A DNA stretch of 55,944 nt from Verrucomicrobiales bacterium (GTDB taxonomy: Bacteria > Verrucomicrobiota > Verrucomicrobiia > Limisphaerales > UBA11320): the NCBI GenBank assembly GCA_016793885.1, contig JAEUHE010000154.1, positions 1 to 55,944 of the forward strand, given 5' to 3'. The notes under the pieces are model-generated. The model searched no databases. It worked only from the letters and a program-made list of their open reading frames with translations, and had not been told where the DNA came from. Made by a program: the position numbers and the translations under genes. Each line of letters starts with the position of its first letter. Position 1 is the stretch's first letter. Positions 34,226 to 42,831 of the stretch are shown here, one piece after another.

Positions 34226-37200
34226 ATGACTCCCGCTGTTCACGCCCTGTCTGACACTGCTCCTGCTGGTTCTCTTCCCCTACGTCTCACTCCGGGAACC
34301 ATTTTGCGGCGCTGGCTCCTGCTCAGCTGGCTCGGATTGGCCGGCACGCTCCTGAGCAAGGCTGAGAGCGTGGTGGTGTTCAACGAGATCCACTACCATC
34401 CACAGGATGGAGATAGCGCGGGCGAATTCATCGAGCTGATCAACCAGAATGCGACGGATCTCGATCTCTCGGGATGGCACATTGCTGGAGCGGTCCAATT
34501 CCAATTCCCTCCCAAAACCATCCTGGCGGGGGGCCAAACGCTGGTCATTGCTTCGAAACCGACTGATCTGGCAGCCAAGGCCGGGATAGCCACCGTGTTC
34601 GGACCGTGGACCGGGAATCTTTCCAATGGCGGAGAACGGCTGGAGCTCATCGCCCAGAACGACCGACGCATGGATGAACTCTCCTACTCGGACACTCCTC
34701 CTTGGCCGGTTGGGGCCGATGGCACAGGGTTCACGTTGGTGAAACGGAGCGCCAACCTGGACAGTGCGAACCCGAAATCATGGACCGTCAGTTCGCAACC
34801 CGGGGGGACCCCAGGCCGAATCGAGTGGCCAGTGCTTCCAGAGTCCAAGGCTCCGGAGTCCATAGGCTCACTGCTGGCCTTTTACCCCTTCGACGATGGC
34901 CCGCAGGATATCAGCGGAAACGGCCGTGATGGAACAGTCTCCCCCACGGGGGCCAATCGCACGACCGACAACAGTGGCTATGAGGGAAACGCCTACCGGT
35001 TCAATGGTCAGGGGTTCATCGATCTGCCCGTCAACCTCACCCCCAGCCTGTTTCCTCAGGTAACCATTGGCGCCTGGGTCAAAGCCGCTGGTCTCAGCAG
35101 CCCCGCTCGCAACGAGATTCTTTCCACGGACAACGGAGGCTATGACCGAGCGCTCACCATCGACTCGCGTAGCGGCCCGGATGAATCGGGCGTAGCCCGC
35201 TACGGTGCCTTCGGCGGTGCCGCGACGGGTTTGGTCATAGGCCCCCAAGCGCGCACCAGTGATGGCTGGGTCTTCGTAGCCGCCGTGTTTGATTCCACCA
35301 AAGCCCGGACCACGCTCTACGTTCGAACGAACACTTACACGGGAGCGGCCTCGCACGGCCCTTCGAGCTCGATCGTGCGGGTGGGCGCTCACCCTCAAGG
35401 CATCGAGTTCTTCAATGGGTGGATCGACAACGTCTTCCTGTTCAATCGTGCCCTCTCCAGTAATGAAATCGCCACGATTCGAACCCAGGGGGCAGCCGGT
35501 GTTTTATCCGTAGCGACCAACACCGTTCCCGACGCACCGACGGCAGAGCTGCCGTTGCTCGTCCTGCTACCCTTCGACAGCGGTGCCCAAGATGTGAGCG
35601 GAAACGGTCGGATCGGAACAACCAATGGAGCGGTCAGCTTGACAGCGGGCGGCGCAGGCAGAGAAGGAGAAGCCTATCGATTTGCCGGAGGTGGGGTAGG
35701 CATCCCCGTTGACTTGGGGCCCCGCAGTCACCCTCAACTAACTCTAGGCGCGTGGGTGAAGCCTGCAGCGGTGGCCACCCCTTACCGACGTCGGGTTCTC
35801 TCCACCAGCAGCCGAGCCTTCGAACGGGGACTGCATCTGGATTCACGGGTGGGTGAGACGGAGTCCGGAATCACACGCTATGCCGTGCCCGCAGGCGACG
35901 GGGTGGGAATGATAGCGGGTCGGCCCGCCACCACCAACGACACCTGGACTTTCTGTGCTGTCGTTTACGATGCGCACAGCGCTTCCACTCGCTTCGTGGT
36001 GGATGACGAGTTGTTTACCGGAGAGGCCACCCAGAACGCAACGGTCACGGCACTGACCATCGGTCGCGGGCCCACCGGGAGCGATCCCTTTCAGGGGCTG
36101 ATCGACAACGTCTTCGCGTTCTCGCGCGCCCTCACCTTCGCGGAGCTGCAGAGCATCCGCGCCGGGGGTACGAACGCGATCTGGGCGCTCAATGTCCCAT
36201 CGAAGACCACGACGTCGACAAACCTCCCGCCCGTCGCCGCTGCGCCCCCGGTCGTGTTGAATGAGATCCCGGCGGCGCGCGACAATCCCCCGCGCGTCGA
36301 GTTGGCCACCACCACCGACCGGATCATCGATCTGCCAGCATTGATGGTCTCGTTCAGTTCCGCCACCTCCACACGCGACGTCACCATCCCCGCGCGTCGG
36401 GTCTCGCCCGGGGAGCATTGGATGGTGGAGGCGTTGCCGGCTGGTGCAAGGCTTGCCGCGGGAGATCGAATCGTCCTCTACGATGCGACCAAGCAACGGC
36501 TGCTCGACGCCCAGATTGTTCAAGAGTGGCCCCAGGCCAGACTTCCCGACAGCGCTGGAGAATGGCAGCGAACCACAGTAACGAGTCTCGGCACCACCAA
36601 TCCAATCGTTCGCCCGCTAGAAGTCGGCTTTAATGAAATCCATTATCATGCTCCCGCTCGATATCCGGATGGCCGTCAGGAAGAATCCACCGATCAGTGG
36701 ATCGAACTCTACAACCGTGGCGGGGAGGACGCCAAACTCGGAGGGTGGAGAATTGGCGGCGATATTCAGTTTACCTTTCCCGCGGGAGTGGTGCTGTCGG
36801 CCGGGAAATACCTTATCGTTGCGAACAACATCGCCCGCTTCGAAGCCACCTGGCCCAATGTCCAAGCCTGGGGTCCGTGGGTAGGCAAGCTATCCTCCAA
36901 GGAAGGCAGAGTATGGCTGGAAGACGAGGCCGGACAAAGGGCGGATGAGATCGTCTATCGCGACGGAGGACGCTGGCCGGTAAATGCGGATGGCGGAGGC
37001 TCGAGCCTGGAGCTGCGCGATCCCAGGGCCGACCATCGTTCGCCTGAGGCGTGGGCCTCCAGCGATGAGAGTTCCCACAGCAGTTGGCAGACCTACACCT
37101 ACCGAGGAGTGGCGGCACAGAATCCGGGCTACAACGTAGGGAACGATCAATTTCAGGAACTGGTGATCGGGCTACTAGATTCCGGAGAGCTTTTGTTGGA

Positions 37201-40063
37201 CGATATCCGGGTTACCGAGGCCCCCAATGGGACGCCGGTAGCGCTCATTCAGAACGGGAGCTTCGATACGGATATCCCCGGAAGCCTGCCCGCCAAATGG
37301 CGCATAGGGGGAAATCATGGCGCCCATGGTCGAACTCGAGTGGTGACCGATCCCACCAACCCTGGAAATCAATGTCTGCACTTGGTGGCGACGGGGGCGA
37401 CCGATTACCTCCACAACCATGCCGAGACTACCCTCAAAAAGGGCACGACCGTCGCACGGGTGGTTTCCGGGAGAGAGTATGAAATCTCTTTTCGGGCCAA
37501 GTGGGTCGCCGGAACCCCGCTGCTCAACACGCGCTTGTATTTCAATTTCCTTCAACGAACGCATGTCATCGCGACGCCTCCACGTTCGGGCACACCCGGC
37601 GCCCAGAATTCACGCTTCGTGGACAACTTGGGCCCTACACTGGATGGCCTGCGGCACTCACCGATCGTTCCGGGTCCCAGCCAAGCGGTATCCGTGCAAG
37701 TCAACGCCCAGGACCCGGACGGCCTAGCAAACGTGCTGCTTCAGTATTCGGTGGACGGAGCCGCCTGGCGCAAGGAACCCATGACGCCTGTTCACCCAAA
37801 AGGTGTGTGGACGGCCCAGATCCCTCCCCAGAAGGAGGGCGCGCGCATCCAGTTCTACGTCGAGGCGAATGACCTTCTCGGGCGGACTTCTTTTATTCCC
37901 GCAGAGGGCCTGGGATCCCGCGCCCTCTACACCGTGGAGGCCTTCCCGAACAGCCCGGGGACACTGCATCGAATGCGGGTGCTGACCACCGCGGCCGACG
38001 CGAACTGGCTTTACCAACCCACCAACCGAATGAGTAACGAGCGGATCGGCGCCACCGTGATCTACAATGATCGGGAGGTGTTTTACAACGTGGGGTTGAG
38101 GCTCAAGGGCAGTGCCTTTGGTCGAAACAACGACACGGAAACCGGCTGCAACCTGGAATTCGATCCCGCCCAACCATTCCGCGGGGTTCATGGCACGATT
38201 GCGCTGGAACGGTCAGGAGGTGGTGCGGGACGCGAAATTCTGGGCAAGTATTTCTTCAATCAAGCCGGAGGTGGTGTGGGCGGGCTCTTTGACGACGTGA
38301 CGTCGGTGCAGATGCCGCGCCCCCAGGACAATGGCTTTGCCCTGATCGCCCTCAGCCGGAACACCGAAGATTTTCTATCCTCCCAATGGAAAAACGGCGA
38401 CGAGGGTTCGGTCTGGAACATGGATCTGCTCTATAGTCCAAACGGAACCACCACCGGCAACGCCGAAGCCCCGAAGCTCAACTTCCCCTACAACCACGAC
38501 TTTGGTCAGCCCGATATTCAAGACCTGGGCGACGACAAGGAGACCTATCGTTGGAACTTCCAGCTCCGAAATCATCGGGATCGCGACGACTATGTGCCGC
38601 TTATCCGCGTGGCCAAAGCGTTCACCCTCACCGGAGCTCAGTTGGATCAAGCGACTCAGGAAGCGATTGATGTGGAGCAGTGGCTCCGGCACTTCGCGGT
38701 GCATACACTCGTCGGAAGCATCGACGTCTATATGCGGTATTGGAATCACAACCTCCGGCTGTATGAGCGCCCCGAGGACGGCCGCGTGTTGGCACTGCCT
38801 TGGGACTTGGACAGCTCGTTCACCATCGAGACCACCGCCCCGCTGTGGAGCGCCAGCAACGGAATCGGGTCTCCGGTCCGCTTCGCCAAAGTGATCGAAC
38901 TTCCGGGAAACGCACGCCGATTTTACGCTCATGTGCTCGATCTGGCGAACACTGTCTGCACCCCAGGCACTGCGGTAAGATGGGCAACCCATTACGGCGC
39001 ACTGTGCCAGCAGGATTTCGCGCCCTTTGCAGACTTCCTCATCCAACGACGCCGCTATGCCCTTACTCAGATGAGGAGCCTCACCAACTTTTTCCGGCTC
39101 ACCACCCCGCTGGAGATCGGGGCCACTAATAACCCGGTTTTGGTCAGCGGCCAAGCTGGCATCGAAGTCCGTTCCTGGGTGGTCAATCGTCAAGTTGTCC
39201 CCACCACTTGGACGGGCACTTCGCGAGGCCCCACCAATTTTACCCTCCAGGTCACCGCGCAGCCCGGCACGAATCGGCTGACCTTGGAAGCCTTGGACCA
39301 CGACGGCAACATCTTGTCGAACTACACCCGCCAGATCACCGTGATCTTCCAAGGAGATCCGCCGTCCCAGCCGGGGTTACGGATCAACGAGTGGATGGCT
39401 TCGAACACACGCACGCTGTCAGACCCGGCCGATGGCGATTTCGAGGATTGGTTCGAGCTTTACAATCCGGGAACCACAGCGATCGACCTGAGTGGATACC
39501 TTCTGTCGGATCGAGCCACCGCTGCCGGCGGATTCGTCGTTCCGACGAACGGGAATTATGTCCTGCCACCACGCGGCTTTTTGCTCGTTTGGGCGGATGA
39601 GGAAACGGATCAGAATTCCGCCAGCACGCGAGATTTGCATGTGAACTTCAAGTTGTCGCAAGCGGGGGAGGCGATCAGTTTGCGCGACCCATCCGGAAAA
39701 GTGGTGGACGCGGTGGTCTTCGAATCCCAGATCGAAGATCTTTCCGAAGGTCGCTTTCCGGATGCGGCATCGGTGTTGTTGCCGCTCACGACGCCTACGC
39801 CCGGGCAGCCCAACTTCTACCGAGCCCCTCCCGAGGCCCCGATTCTTCGCAATGTCAGCCTGGTGGGAGGCAGCCAGATCCACTGGGAGGTGTCAGGCCG
39901 CACGGGCTATCGGTATCGATTGGAGACCAAGAATTCGTTGAGCGATCCAGAGTGGCGTCCCGTCGGCGATTGGGTCGCAGGAACCGGCGAGTTGCTCCGG
40001 TTTCAGGCGAGTGTGAGCGGGGAGGCAATCCCGCACCGCTTTTATCGCGTGGTGGCGGAGTAG
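34226..40063 (+). CDS. Giant secreted LTD/LamG/CotH multidomain protein
   Basis: A 1945-residue exported protein. Domain order with rough residue positions: signal region 20-46; lamin-tail domain 47-190; LamG/concanavalin-like 214-428 and 443-651; LTD-like 671-791; lamin-tail 795-945; beta-sandwich resembling a carbohydrate-binding module 975-1118; Ig-like 1142-1238; CotH kinase-like 1249-1628 (GLRLKGSAFG, WNHNLRLYERPEDGR and LPWDLDSSF); lamin-tail 1717-1848; C-terminal FYR-type module 1871-1945. CotH kinases phosphorylate secreted proteins; whether this copy is active is unknown. ATG 34226 (MTPAVHAL) is preferred over an in-frame start at 34187. The gene sits alone between two copies of an inverted-repeat element. 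It is probably a surface or matrix protein. Confidence 0.82.
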   Translation: MTPAVHALSDTAPAGSLPLRLTPGTILRRWLLLSWLGLAGTLLSKAESVVVFNEIHYHPQDGDSAGEFIELINQNATDLDLSGWHIAGAVQFQFPPKTILAGGQTLVIASKPTDLAAKAGIATVFGPWTGNLSNGGERLELIAQNDRRMDELSYSDTPPWPVGADGTGFTLVKRSANLDSANPKSWTVSSQPGGTPGRIEWPVLPESKAPESIGSLLAFYPFDDGPQDISGNGRDGTVSPTGANRTTDNSGYEGNAYRFNGQGFIDLPVNLTPSLFPQVTIGAWVKAAGLSSPARNEILSTDNGGYDRALTIDSRSGPDESGVARYGAFGGAATGLVIGPQARTSDGWVFVAAVFDSTKARTTLYVRTNTYTGAASHGPSSSIVRVGAHPQGIEFFNGWIDNVFLFNRALSSNEIATIRTQGAAGVLSVATNTVPDAPTAELPLLVLLPFDSGAQDVSGNGRIGTTNGAVSLTAGGAGREGEAYRFAGGGVGIPVDLGPRSHPQLTLGAWVKPAAVATPYRRRVLSTSSRAFERGLHLDSRVGETESGITRYAVPAGDGVGMIAGRPATTNDTWTFCAVVYDAHSASTRFVVDDELFTGEATQNATVTALTIGRGPTGSDPFQGLIDNVFAFSRALTFAELQSIRAGGTNAIWALNVPSKTTTSTNLPPVAAAPPVVLNEIPAARDNPPRVELATTTDRIIDLPALMVSFSSATSTRDVTIPARRVSPGEHWMVEALPAGARLAAGDRIVLYDATKQRLLDAQIVQEWPQARLPDSAGEWQRTTVTSLGTTNPIVRPLEVGFNEIHYHAPARYPDGRQEESTDQWIELYNRGGEDAKLGGWRIGGDIQFTFPAGVVLSAGKYLIVANNIARFEATWPNVQAWGPWVGKLSSKEGRVWLEDEAGQRADEIVYRDGGRWPVNADGGGSSLELRDPRADHRSPEAWASSDESSHSSWQTYTYRGVAAQNPGYNVGNDQFQELVIGLLDSGELLLDDIRVTEAPNGTPVALIQNGSFDTDIPGSLPAKWRIGGNHGAHGRTRVVTDPTNPGNQCLHLVATGATDYLHNHAETTLKKGTTVARVVSGREYEISFRAKWVAGTPLLNTRLYFNFLQRTHVIATPPRSGTPGAQNSRFVDNLGPTLDGLRHSPIVPGPSQAVSVQVNAQDPDGLANVLLQYSVDGAAWRKEPMTPVHPKGVWTAQIPPQKEGARIQFYVEANDLLGRTSFIPAEGLGSRALYTVEAFPNSPGTLHRMRVLTTAADANWLYQPTNRMSNERIGATVIYNDREVFYNVGLRLKGSAFGRNNDTETGCNLEFDPAQPFRGVHGTIALERSGGGAGREILGKYFFNQAGGGVGGLFDDVTSVQMPRPQDNGFALIALSRNTEDFLSSQWKNGDEGSVWNMDLLYSPNGTTTGNAEAPKLNFPYNHDFGQPDIQDLGDDKETYRWNFQLRNHRDRDDYVPLIRVAKAFTLTGAQLDQATQEAIDVEQWLRHFAVHTLVGSIDVYMRYWNHNLRLYERPEDGRVLALPWDLDSSFTIETTAPLWSASNGIGSPVRFAKVIELPGNARRFYAHVLDLANTVCTPGTAVRWATHYGALCQQDFAPFADFLIQRRRYALTQMRSLTNFFRLTTPLEIGATNNPVLVSGQAGIEVRSWVVNRQVVPTTWTGTSRGPTNFTLQVTAQPGTNRLTLEALDHDGNILSNYTRQITVIFQGDPPSQPGLRINEWMASNTRTLSDPADGDFEDWFELYNPGTTAIDLSGYLLSDRATAAGGFVVPTNGNYVLPPRGFLLVWADEETDQNSASTRDLHVNFKLSQAGEAISLRDPSGKVVDAVVFESQIEDLSEGRFPDAASVLLPLTTPTPGQPNFYRAPPEAPILRNVSLVGGSQIHWEVSGRTGYRYRLETKNSLSDPEWRPVGDWVAGTGELLRFQASVSGEAIPHRFYRVVAE

Positions 40064-40169
40064 GAGATGAATGGGGGGGATCGGGGGATCCCGAGCCGGA
40101 CGCACGGATCTCGCCCAGTTGAGACCCCGCCCCACTTACCGGGTGTGATTAAGTCCGGGTGAGGCTCGA

Positions 40170-40353
40170 CCCCGTATGGAGTTCCGCCTTTAGGCGGTTC
40201 CCTGGGGAGGGATGTCTGTTGGTTGGCTAAAATCTATGCCGCTAGGATATTTCCTCCGCCTTTCCGCCTGAAGGCGGAACTCCAAACAAGAGAACGATCG
40301 GCTTCTCGGACCTTGGAACAGCAACAGCCTCCCCCGGAAATAATCACACCCCC
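40170..40353. repeat. Inverted-repeat element, copy 2 (downstream of giant CotH gene)
   Basis: Arms GGAGTTCCGCCTTTAGGCGG (40178-40197) and its near reverse complement (40264-40283) enclose 66 bases, as in copy 1 at 34015-34120, in the same orientation. The GGAAATAATCACACCCC tail is here at 40336-40353, about 29 bases further from the right arm. The centre sequences of the two copies differ except near the arms. The rest of the 350-base gap before nuoC holds no gene I can support. Confidence 0.75.
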
Positions 40354-40414
40354 ACTCACCCCCTTCCCCACTTAGAGCTTCCGTCAGCTAAGCGGCTGGA
40401 GTTAACTCGAGTCC

Positions 40415-41041
40415 ATGGAACCGCTCGACCAGCTCAAGGCCCGGATCGAGGGCGCCGTCCCAGGCGCCAAGCTCGAACTCGTGCCCAACGATGCCCCCTG
40501 CAATCAGCCTTCCCTGCTCGTCGACCCGCTGCATGCGGTCGCGATCGCTCGCCATTTGAAGGAGGCACCCGGCCTGCGCTTGGATTTCGCCTCGAACGTG
40601 ACGGGCATCGATTGGCCGGATCGGGTTGATAAAACCAAGGTCAAGGTCAAGAAAGTGGTCGATGGGGTGGAGAAGGAGGTCGAGGAAACGATCGAGACCA
40701 AAAAAGCGGGATATCTCGAGGTCGTGTATCATCTCTACTCCATGGAGCTTCGACACGGCCCGGTCATTTTGCGGCTGCGGACGAAAAACCGCGCTGACGG
40801 CGTCCATCTTCCTTCCTTAACTCCCGTGTGGCGAGGGTGTGAGCTTCAGGAACGGGAAGTGTTCGACCTGTACGGGGTTCGATTTGATGGGCATCCCGAT
40901 TTAAGACGAATCCTCATGTGGGACGAGTTCAAGGATCATCCCATGCGCAAGGACTACCAGGAGCCGAACGACTACGAATACGAGCCCACGGCGCATGACG
41001 ACGTCCTGGAGAAGCACCAGAAACAACAGCCCCCTTCGTAG
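40415..41041 (+). CDS. nuoC: NADH-quinone oxidoreductase subunit C
   Basis: A 208-residue 30-kDa-type subunit of the peripheral arm of complex I, which sits next to NuoD at the quinone end. The diagnostic C-terminal block (about residues 145-190) reads EREVFDLYGVRFDGHPDLRRILM, with DEFKDHPMRKDY following. A Lys/Glu/Val-rich insertion (about 72-98, KTKVKVKKVVDGVEKEVEET) is unusual and enlarges the N-terminal half. nuoD is not fused and is not next to it. Separation from the other nuo genes by a YoaK-like gene is odd. The gene appears intact. Confidence 0.9.
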   Translation: MEPLDQLKARIEGAVPGAKLELVPNDAPCNQPSLLVDPLHAVAIARHLKEAPGLRLDFASNVTGIDWPDRVDKTKVKVKKVVDGVEKEVEETIETKKAGYLEVVYHLYSMELRHGPVILRLRTKNRADGVHLPSLTPVWRGCELQEREVFDLYGVRFDGHPDLRRILMWDEFKDHPMRKDYQEPNDYEYEPTAHDDVLEKHQKQQPPS

Positions 41042-41058
41042 TAACCCTCGGCGTATCG

Positions 41059-41727
41059 ATGCTGTCAAAACTTCCTCGCTGGATCTGGTTTGGCACCTGG
41101 GTGCTCGCCTTTGTAGCGGGAATGGTCAATGTCATCGGCCTGCTCGGATTTGAACACCGCGCCCTTACCCACCTCACCGGCACCACCTCGCTTCTTGCTG
41201 CGGCGATAGCAGATTTGGACCTGCCAGAGATCCTGCATCTCGTGATTACCATCGGGTCTTTCCTAGCTGGAACCGTGATCAGCGGTTTATTGGTGCAGGA
41301 CAGCAGCCTGAAGTTGGGACGTCGCTACGGGGTGGCATTGCTGCTGGAGAGCTTTCTTCTTTGTGCTTCCGTCCCCCTGCTCCGCGGGCAGAACGCAGCG
41401 GGAGACTATTTTGCCGCATGTGCCATCGGCCTGCAGAACGCCATTGTCAGCACGTACAGCGGTTCGGTCGTGCGAACCGCGCATTTGACCGGAATGTTCA
41501 CGGATTTAGGTATTTTCCTGGGACATTTCCTCAAAGGCATTCCCGTCGATCTCTTGCGGTTGAGACTCTGTCTGAACATCATCTCCGGGTTCCTGTGTGG
41601 AGGCATTGCCGCGGCGGCGGTCTTTCAATACCTGGCCTATGACACCTTGATTATCCCGGCACTGATCACCCTCACGCTGGCATTCGCCTATCATCGATTC
41701 CGTCTGCGGCATACGGTTGACGCCTAA
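41059..41727 (+). CDS. YoaK family (DUF1275) membrane protein
   Basis: A 222-residue protein with about six membrane helices. The features GMVNVIGLLGFEHRALTHLTGTTS (early) and CAIGLQNAIVSTYSGSVVRTAHLTGMFTDLG match the YoaK/DUF1275 family, small membrane proteins of unknown or debated transport function. The start lies 17 bases after nuoC's stop, so it is probably co-transcribed. It separates nuoC from the rest of the complex I genes. A role in complex I is not known for this family; insertion by rearrangement is the simpler explanation. Confidence 0.82.
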   Translation: MLSKLPRWIWFGTWVLAFVAGMVNVIGLLGFEHRALTHLTGTTSLLAAAIADLDLPEILHLVITIGSFLAGTVISGLLVQDSSLKLGRRYGVALLLESFLLCASVPLLRGQNAAGDYFAACAIGLQNAIVSTYSGSVVRTAHLTGMFTDLGIFLGHFLKGIPVDLLRLRLCLNIISGFLCGGIAAAAVFQYLAYDTLIIPALITLTLAFAYHRFRLRHTVDA

Positions 41728-42076
41728 GCCCCTCTACCTCCCCCCACGACGACCCCCTACCAACTCGATGAACGTACGTTCACCGAGTTGGTAGGGGGTA
41801 GGGCCAGCGTCGAGGTTGCCCGAGGTAGGCCAGCGCACCTGGTCACTAACTCCCCCGAGGCAGGATCCTCAATGAGTCCGTTCTTGTCCGAAACAACGTC
41901 GAAATCGCCAGGGCTTACCCCAGCGCCTCGAGAGAGTTGTGCGACGAAAGTGCCGGCCACCGCCCAAATGACAAGTGAGGGGACAGGCCTCTCCCGGTAC
42001 TGTGGAACAGGCGGGTATTGATCTTTCGCAAACTTCTGGCTTCTCAGCGCTTGAGACTCTGTACTATTCTGCGCGC
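41728..42076. other. Intergenic region with large palindrome and REP-like motif
   Basis: A 350-base gap between the YoaK-like gene and nuoI. It contains the 48-bp palindrome at 41752-41799, one GGGACAGGCCT motif near 41984, and short open frames on both strands that I do not believe are genes. The nuoI promoter, if separate, must lie here. Confidence 0.4.
41752..41799. repeat. 48-bp near-perfect palindrome
   Basis: The sequence from 41752 to 41799 is its own reverse complement except for one mismatched pair (A at 41768 against C at 41783). The outer arms are ACCCCCTACCAACTCG and CGAGTTGGTAGGGGGT; the centre TGAACGTACGTTCA is also palindromic. It begins 24 bases after the stop of the YoaK-like gene. 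It may be a terminator, a dimer binding site, or a recombination scar. Confidence 0.75.
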
Positions 42077-42796
42077 ATGCTCGGTGGCGGCATTGTCAAA
42101 GGCATGGTCGAGACTGCCCGGAATTTCATTGGGTCGTACACCGATGAAGCCCGGCTGACCACGGTGGAATACCCCGAGGAGAGGATTCCCACCCAGGAAA
42201 ACGCGCGCCAATTTCCGTTTCTCGTCTATGACGGTGAGGATCCCATGTCGGGATTGCGCTGCGTGGCCTGCCAGATCTGTGAAAAGGAGTGTCCGCCTCA
42301 GTGCATCTTGATCGTCAAGGACACCACCAAGAAACCTGATTACATCGGGAAGCTGCAGTTTCAGCCCAAGGTCTTCGATATCGACATCTCGGTGTGCATG
42401 AGCTGCCAGATCTGTGTGGAGGTTTGCCCGTTCGATGCCATCAAGATGGACACCGAATTCGAGCTGTCCACCTCGGACCGGTTCGAAGGTTTGCTCGTTC
42501 ACAAGACGCAACTGGCAAAGCCCAACCGCCATTTTCATAAGATTCATCCGACCGATGCCGCCGAGGTCGACGGACGGCTCGCCGCGGAAAAAGCGAAAGC
42601 GGAGGCCAAGGCGAAGGCCGATGCCGAGGCCAAAGCCAAGGCAGCTGCCGCAGCCGCGGCGGCGCCCGCAACGGCCCCGGCTCCCGCGAGTGCTGGGGGA
42701 TCAGCAGCGGCCCCGGTGTCCCCGACGCCCGCGCCTAAGCCCAAGCCAACGCCACCGCCGTTGGCATCGACTCCGCCCGAACCGCCTAAACCTTAA
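42077..42796 (+). CDS. nuoI: NADH-quinone oxidoreductase subunit I (with long Ala/Pro/Lys-rich tail)
   Basis: A 239-residue ferredoxin-type subunit carrying clusters N6a and N6b. Two motifs are intact: C62-x2-C65-x2-C68-x3-C72-P and C107-x2-C110-x2-C113-x3-C117-P. ATG 42077 (MLGGGIVKGM) is chosen; the frame continues upstream without domain character. The last 70 or so residues are low complexity, an Ala/Lys/Glu helix-like run followed by a Pro/Ala stretch, and are not part of the usual 160-180-residue NuoI. It leads the compact run nuoI-H-J-K-L-M-M2-N. Confidence 0.9.
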   Translation: MLGGGIVKGMVETARNFIGSYTDEARLTTVEYPEERIPTQENARQFPFLVYDGEDPMSGLRCVACQICEKECPPQCILIVKDTTKKPDYIGKLQFQPKVFDIDISVCMSCQICVEVCPFDAIKMDTEFELSTSDRFEGLLVHKTQLAKPNRHFHKIHPTDAAEVDGRLAAEKAKAEAKAKADAEAKAKAAAAAAAAPATAPAPASAGGSAAAPVSPTPAPKPKPTPPPLASTPPEPPKP

Positions 42797-42831
42797 GCCC
42801 CCGACTGAGCCGAAGCGCACCCGACGACACC

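Noticed and set aside
38375-39352. A 325-codon minus-strand frame inside the CotH gene
   Set aside because: It is antisense to conserved CotH kinase motifs and its own product has no family resemblance.
41757-42021. Short frames on both strands in the YoaK-nuoI gap
   Set aside because: They begin in or near the palindrome and REP-like motif, are Ser/Pro-rich and overlap each other; no domain is seen.
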